64,000 nucleotides of DNA, taken from positions 1 to 64,000 of the forward strand of contig JAODTK010000899.1 in NCBI GenBank assembly GCA_026419785.1, read 5' to 3'. The number at the start of each line of letters is the position of its first letter. Position 1 is the first letter of the stretch. The stretch comes from Sclerodactyla briareus. Taxonomy: Eukaryota; Echinodermata; Holothuroidea; Dendrochirotida; Sclerodactylidae. The notes under the pieces were generated by a model, which saw only the letters and a list, made by a program, of their open reading frames with translations, had not been told where the DNA came from and searched no databases. Positions 59,053 through 64,000 of the stretch are shown here, piece after piece. A program made the translations under genes and the position numbers.

Positions 59053-59137
59053 TTTTCATGGGGGTTGAATTTCGGGATTCCATGCTGAGCATGCCAACGA
59101 CAAAGCAACATTACAATTCCAAAGAGTGTTTTTTATA
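59053..59137 (-). promoter_or_regulatory. Possible TATA promoter and short first exon
   Basis: The minus strand has TATAAAA (59137-59131), then 48 bp downstream ATG in CAGCATGG (59083-59081). This opens MESRNSTPMK and then meets a perfect donor A|GTAAGT with exon end 59053. Spacing suits a short 5-prime exon, but each element alone is common by chance. The reading phase at the donor does not fit the 57940-58061 island as drawn, so they may not be joined. Confidence 0.22.
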
Positions 59138-59291
59138 AGATGTGGAATTGACAAACCAGATTCGTCGCATGACGCATGATGCAGCAGTTGTCGTGTCGAA
59201 GATAGTGGAGGGGAAGAACGAGGAGAGAGGAAATTAGAATAATTATGCGCGGAGCAAAGAAAAAAAAAAAAATGCTTAAAAAAAAACTTAC

Positions 59292-59518
59292 GGGTAAGAA
59301 TTGAAGGCACGGAACCCTCCTGGAGGGGAACTAGGTCCTTGCCCCCACTCAGTCACGTAGTGAGTAGGATTAATGCAGGATGACTCGTATGGGGGTGCCT
59401 GTTTGGTTAAAACTGTAGGTTGCCACTGCGTCTGAGGTGCAAATTGTGGCTTGCGGTTGAGTTGGATGATATTGACCAATTGTACTGGGTTATGTGGGTT
59501 GTGTTGATCCAGGCCCGC
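59292..59518 (-). CDS. Candidate exon, Pro/Gln/aromatic-rich
   Basis: Ends at a perfect donor CC|GTAAGT (exon end 59292). A usable acceptor (ATCTCATACCCACATACAG) stands at 59519. The frame reads AGLDQHNPHNPVQLVNIIQL, then NRKPQFAPQTQWQPTVLTKQ, then SCINPTHYVTEWGQG and a Gly/Pro end GFRAFNSYP. It looks strongly protein-like. The adjoining sequence to higher coordinates is also coding-like in another frame, so the true 5-prime edge is uncertain. Family unknown; a selfish-element origin is not excluded. Confidence 0.4.
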
Positions 59519-59519
59519 C

Positions 59520-60740
59520 TGTATGTGGGTATGAGATAGTGGAGAGTTGGCCGGTGTTTGGTGAGTGTGCAGTGTGCGTTGCGGGGGTGGACTGCAAGTG
59601 TGAAAGGATGTGTGTGACTAGGGGCCATGCGTTGAGCAGGTTCGCAGTTTCTTCAAGTGGGTTGACAGTGGGTGTTTACCAAGGGGGGTACAAAAAGGAT
59701 ATCGTTCCAGTTAAGCCTTTCTTGGCCCACCGTCCATGGTCGGTCCTCAGCCCCGTTTCCGTGACCTCCATGTTCTGGGTCATCTATGTTGGTCCAAGTC
59801 CCGTTGATGGATTGTGTCCTCAAGAGTTCTTTTTATGTGGATTGACCTGTGCCATAGCTTCTATTTGCTCGGTCGTCGAGCCTTTCTCTCCGCCTGGTCG
59901 GTTTTCCATTGCTGCACTTGTAGTGGGTGACGTCCTGGTTCCGGAATCCCTAATGTTGTTTGTGTCATTGGATGTCCTCCTTCCTGAGAGCTCATTCTTG
60001 TCATATTTTCCTGCGGTCATTGCCAGTCTGTAGCTTGTGATTGGTGTGGATGTTTTCTCTGCTTCCGTTGTGTTTGCCATTGTCGTGTCGTGCGTTTCTG
60101 TACCCCTTTCCGGGAGGCGGGGGTTTGTCATAGTTTCCGCCTATGTTTTATTGTGACCCGGCATTCGCTCGATGGTTCCTCATTGCTGTGGTGGTTTCGT
60201 CTGTAGCTCGCTCCGCTGTGACTGCCAATGATGTGTGTCATCGACTGACTCTCTTCTCGAGGTTTGGGGTTTGTCATAGTTCCTCTCTGTTCGTTTTGTC
60301 TGGGCGGCATCGCATGTTATTCTTTGTCTGGGTTGATGTGGGGGGGGGGGGGGGGAACCGTGGTTTTCTGTCTTGTTGATGTTGGACGGCTTAAGCCTGT
60401 GTCATTGAGTGTTCCTTTTTCGGAGGGTTGAGGTAGGTTTGGTCATAGTTCTCTCCGTTCGTTCGTCAATCATTATCTGTTTTCGTCCGTTGTGGAGGGG
60501 TGGCCGGCACTCCGGGGTTTGAGGAATCGCCACGTGGCTGGTGACCTCTTTACTGATGTTAGCCCTTATCATATGGCCTGTCTGTTCGTCATCAGTCTTC
60601 CTGCGTGGGTTATCTTGTTGGTAGCTGCGTTCAGCTTCAACTTTTTCACCAGGACCCTTGCATGCTTCCTTTTGAGATCTGCAACGGACTGGGGGCCGAT
60701 AGCTGTGATTAGAGCGGCAAACGATATTTGGTTCAGTCAA
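59520..60740 (-). pseudogene. Coding-like, frame-interrupted Thr/Arg/Glu-rich region
   Basis: The minus strand carries successive open stretches of polar sequence. One phrase, TMTNPKPREE / TMTNPRLPER / TMTKPTSTLR, recurs with a spacing of roughly 145-170 bp (plus-strand anchors GTCATAGTT at about 60128, 60273 and 60443). A Lys-rich amphipathic frame (LITAIGPQSVADLKRKHARV) lies near 60610-60735. The frame is broken in several places, and the plus strand is also open over long stretches (for example 59494-60033), which is unusual. It may be a decayed exon of the same locus as 59292-59518, or a decayed mobile-element gene; I cannot tell which. There is a G run at 60340-60354. Confidence 0.3.
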
Positions 60741-61046
60741 GCTACAACTACAGAAAAGCTAAAAGAGTTTAATTGTTCGGAGGATTTATGTACCCAAACC
60801 CACGATTGTTCTTAAAACCTGGTAAAATCGTGCAGGGCTGGCAGTGTGAGGTATTATTACTAGCAACGGACGCGGGATTCGTCTCTTAATATAAACTTCC
60901 TTCTTTCAACAGCTCTTTCCAGCAGAGTAATGGTCCCAATATGTGAGTTCCCCTTCAGTTTTTTTTTGGATTTGCCCTAGGATAGTCCTCTGAGAAATAA
61001 TATATGAAATTAACCCCCAGCAGTCCTACCTTTGGCGTCGATGACA

Positions 61047-61107
61047 TCAAATTACTGGTTCTTCTTCTTCGATGTTCTCTCCCCAGTCGCTTGTGGCGGC
61101 AGCATTT
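61047..61107 (-). CDS. Candidate short terminal exon, acidic
   Basis: A strong acceptor (GTTCCATTAATTTTCACAG) ends at 61108. The following frame reads NAAATSDWGENIEEEEPVI and stops at 61047-61049. A second frame is open over the same bases and continues to AAAG|GTAGGA at about 61029-61030, so this could instead be an internal exon with a basic product. Only the acceptor is strong. Confidence 0.25.
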
Positions 61108-61119
61108 CTGTGAAAATTA

Positions 61120-62350
61120 ATGGAACAGAAACAGGACAATTATCGTCAGACTATATATCCTGTACGATGATTTGTTGCCGTTGTCAGCAGACCATTAGAT
61201 ACAAACCAACCTTTTTTGTAGTTGTACAACTAGAATCCTGTATATGCAATATGAAGACTCTGACTAAACGGATTTCCATGAGGGCTGAAAATGAATGTCT
61301 CCTATATATTTTCCATACTGGGAAAATACTCGATATTGCAGTCTCATGAAGAATTAGAATTCTCTCCTGAACTAGACAATTTCATTCTCTCGAATGGGAG
61401 AATCTCCCCGGACCTGCTTATTTGACCCTCTAAATATTGCTCAAATGCCGTTTTAGACAATTTTTATTATTAGAGGTAACCCTAGTTTGAGAATCGCATT
61501 CTTGTGTACTGGTGTAGTGATCACGTTGGTGCGACTGACACTCCAACACCATCTCAGAACCGGTAGTTGTAAGCTTCTAATGGTCTCGAGGTTTCCTATA
61601 TTTATTCCTTCCGATGTACACTGTTCATTTCTATCAGGTGTCTTATACTATATAATATATAATATATACCTGTATGTTGTTTTACCTTTCCACTACAGCT
61701 GTGAAAAGCAATGCACTATACGTGGATTCGTTAGTAATTATGGTACACTCACTCTAATTAGGTTGTACTCATCATAGTGTTTACCCTTTGGGCGTAATAT
61801 CAAACTACACGAACCTTACAGAAGAGCGAGATTGGTGGTGGTCTGGTGCCTAAATACTGAGTGGCGTACGATACTACATGCTTTAAAAACTCGTACCTTG
61901 CAACGCTCTTCTTGGTTGTTGCTTTGGCTTAGTCCATCAGTTCTAGTGTTCTGCTGCCATAAGAAAGAACAAGTTTTTGTCGTCGAGCTATCAATTCTAA
62001 AGCTTAACTAACGTAGACTGAGAGGTCATCATGCTCAATACTGAGTGCATGGTCCCAATTTTTTAAACATTGTTAGAGGCCCCTCATCATATGGACCTCC
62101 TCATGAACTACTATTCAGTCCCCTCATAGAAAATAATCAAATTACAACCATCCAGAATACTAACAATATTTCACATTCACCAAATAAATGTACATTATGC
62201 AGCGTCAATCCAGCAAAGTCGACTTAGCGTTTCCCTTGTTAAATTAGTGGATGACCTCGAGTGGAGAGGCACATACCAGTTATGAACAGCCAATAGTGTA
62301 GAGAGGGCAGAGATAACTCATTTACTACTCAAGCTGTGTAACCTTCTCAC
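61120..62350. other. No supported gene
   Basis: A local TATAATATATAATATATA stretch at 61652-61670 is simple sequence. No coding island recognised. Confidence 0.4.
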
Positions 62351-62354
62351 TAAC

Positions 62355-62470
62355 CTTGTATTGACTTGTGACTGTGTCTCTTGCTTTCCCGTCAAGTTCT
62401 CTCCTTGTGAACAAAACCTTCGAGGCAATGCGAGAGTGTCCATTCATTGGACAATGTATTTGTCGGGTAC
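62355..62470 (-). CDS. Candidate exon, doubtful
   Basis: The minus-strand frame reads MNGHSRIASKVLFTRRELDG and KARDTVTSQYK before a donor AAG|GTTAGT (exon end 62355). No clear acceptor is seen, so the right edge is approximate. The overlapping plus-strand frame (62368-62688, 106 codons) is an alternative and is equally unidentified. Confidence 0.25.
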
Positions 62471-63038
62471 ACCAGCCAATGAACAGCGTGGTATCCACAC
62501 TGCTCCATTGTCACCCCCGAACTCCGAAAAATAAGAAAGCCACAGTTGTACTGAGTAATAAATATTTATATGGGCATTTCATCGAGTCTTCGGAATCCTG
62601 GGGGGCATCAGGAACAAGCATGAAATCAATCTACGAATTAAGTACATATTTGTACGCCTTCAAATCACATTCATCCAGGAGCCATTGACAAATGAAACAT
62701 GGTGTAAGAAATGCGATACTAATTGTTTCAATGGAAAAAAAATACTCATAGTATTATGTTCAACACAGTCGTGCACCTTGTTCCCAGTACCTGTTGAAGT
62801 AGAATTTCGGGGCAACTAGTGAGATACACATAACGTGGACTTCTTCCAACAGGCTAGCACAATGTAATCTAGTTCATTCCACGCGTTGCTAAACATTTCA
62901 CATTTGGAGCGCTTAGTGACGGAACTCACAATGTGGCCCAGCTCTAAAACTACACTACCGCGGGAAGTCTAGATCAAGAAGACATCTTTAGATAACATCA
63001 CTAATAGGTAAATGTATTGAATTATAAAATTAGCTCAC

Positions 63039-63208
63039 ATGTGCCATGACTTTCTTTAACAGGGCAGCTCCATATTTCCGCTTTCTCCTTTTGTCTAGTT
63101 GATCCAGCTTTACGTTCACGGAATCACAGATGGCTTCCTCGCGGATGTTTCGTTTACTAGCCCCGCAGGAGGTGAACGATTCCTCACCCTTAGTTCGCAT
63201 CCAATCAC
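63039..63208 (-). CDS. Candidate exon, Lys/Arg-rich
   Basis: Acceptor CTTTGTGGATCATCAACAG (exon from 63208) and donor CAT|GTGAGC (exon end 63039) enclose an open frame of 56 codons. It begins DWMRTKGEESFTSCGASKRN, then IREEAICDSVNVKLDQLDKR, then RKRKYGAALLKKVMAH. The KLDQLDKRRKRKYGAALLKK part looks like a basic amphipathic helix or nuclear localisation region. If the donor is not used the protein ends two codons later (VS stop). No family recognised, but this is among the most gene-like segments of the window. Confidence 0.42.
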
Positions 63209-63397
63209 CTGTTGATGATCCACAAAGGAAGGAGAGAATCGATGTCAGGGGAAGTGAAAAGGGGGCAATGGGGGCAATGATTAGAAACATGATATCTGGA
63301 GATTACAAGTATCAGTAAAGACTCAAGGTATTTTTGTTACCTACGAATGCTAAGGCAAAACTCTTTTAAAGGGTACTGACGGGCCTAATTACGGTAC

Positions 63398-63731
63398 TAC
63401 CGTATTCATTCCGCTAACGCCCAGGGCGCTTGCAAAGTTCATGCTGGGCGATCACGAGAGTATAACTTTTATCGATATTCTTTCCCTAATATATGGGTGG
63501 GCGGGTTGTTGAGGGGGAGGTAGGGTAGATGATGCAGGTTGAAATAGAAGACATTGTTTGCTTCAAATGTGCGAGATTTTGAATGTTCTGTTTAGTACAT
63601 GGTGTTCCAATTTGAGAAATAATGAAATTTCGCAGCCCAGTGGGTGTGGGTAATCAACCTGCATGCCCCCCCCCCAAAAAAAAATAGGTGGGCGCTCACG
63701 GGAGTGGGCGCGTAGCGGAATGGATACGGTA
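63398..63731. mobile_element. MITE-like element with long terminal inverted repeats
   Basis: The left end TACCGTATTCATTCCGCTAA (63398 onward, continuing CGCCCAGGGCGC) is matched in inverse by the right end, which read on the minus strand from 63731 begins TACCGTATCCATTCCGCTAC (continuing GCGCCCACTCCC). The ends agree at most positions over about 26 bases. The interior (about 280 bp) has no coding sequence and contains GGGCG words, a C run and an A run (63666-63683). The total of 334 bp, non-coding interior and long inverted ends fit a MITE. Related TACGGTA / GGGCGCTTA palindromic elements are common in marine invertebrates. No clear target-site duplication was seen. Confidence 0.6.
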
Positions 63732-63879
63732 TTTTGGAGAAAAAAATGAAACGAAGGGCAAGAGAAGCGTCTATGGTTTATTTATTGACTAAGATATGAA
63801 TCTGGGTGATCAGGTGGTCTGTTATGCGGGCAGTATGTGATCGCAGAGAACAGAGTCCAATTTCCACGCGGATTGTACC

Positions 63880-64000
63880 TCAGACCCGTTTCCCTAAGCC
63901 TCTAGCTTAGGCTAAGAGTCCCTAGATGCGTATGAGGAACGGGTCTGATGTGAAAATCAAATATTTCACGAAGCGAACGTTTGTTCAGAAGAGAGGAACA
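63880..64000 (-). repeat. Dispersed repeat family C, copy 4, with a hairpin at its edge
   Basis: Read on the minus strand from 64000: TGTTCCTCTCTTCTGAACAA, ACGTTCGCTTCGTGAA, TTGATTTTCACATCAGACCC and CATACGCATCTAGGG match 3216-3300 in order. Inside it, 63880-63890 (TCAGACCCGTT) and 63938-63948 (AACGGGTCTGA) are perfect inverted repeats enclosing a second hairpin CCTAAGC-CTCTA-GCTTAGG at 63893-63911. The copy runs off the window edge. Confidence 0.55.

Noticed and set aside
59494-60033. Open frame of 179 codons, plus strand
   Set aside because: Val/Cys/Phe-rich complement of a polar minus-strand coding-like sequence; the minus strand has the better splice donor and residue content.

Overview
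The window looks like nuclear DNA of a marine invertebrate, most likely an echinoderm such as a sea urchin. Three things suggest this: no reading frame exceeds about 190 codons, candidate coding pieces are short islands with GT/AG splice signals, and most of the sequence is old interspersed repeats of kinds common in marine deuterostomes (tRNA-derived SINEs, RTE and L1/Tx1-type LINEs, palindromic MITEs, AT-rich tandem blocks containing GCATAAATTATGCAAATT-like words, and frequent TAGGCCTA). The organism assignment is an inference. I found no bacterial operons, rRNA genes, CRISPR arrays or phage modules.

Layout. 0-2.5 kb: two minus-strand exon-like islands, the first (43-421) bounded by a good splice acceptor and donor. 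3-3.5 kb and 10.4-11 kb: two copies of an unnamed dispersed repeat, seen again at 55.2 kb and, inverted, at the right edge. 5.4-6.1 kb: an RTE-type LINE whose 5-prime region is fused directly to the C-terminal end of its ORF. 14-27 kb: long simple and tandem repeats, including a run of 34 G. 29.1-29.5 kb: plus-strand exon-like frame rich in Ser/Asn/Pro. 31.4-33.1 kb: two SINE fragments. 33.7-33.9 kb: a minus-strand Gln-rich exon candidate. 34-40 kb: tandem blocks and a full-length SINE. 46-50.5 kb: more SINE copies and repeats, with an 82-bp exact duplication. 50.05-52.1 kb: SINE, LINE and SINE end to end. 52.8-55.4 kb: tandem repeats, another full-length SINE and a third copy of the 3-kb repeat. 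57.9-63.2 kb: a cluster of minus-strand exon-like islands, probably the best place to look for a host gene. 63.4-63.7 kb: a MITE with long terminal inverted repeats.

No gene could be named with confidence. The exon calls rest on open frames, residue composition and splice consensus only. The most distinctive content is a tRNA-derived SINE family (about 480 bp, five copies here plus one relative). I did not find a previously undescribed multi-gene system. Many repeat copies differ by single-base indels and homopolymer length, which may reflect long-read assembly error as well as age, so frame breaks should be read with caution.
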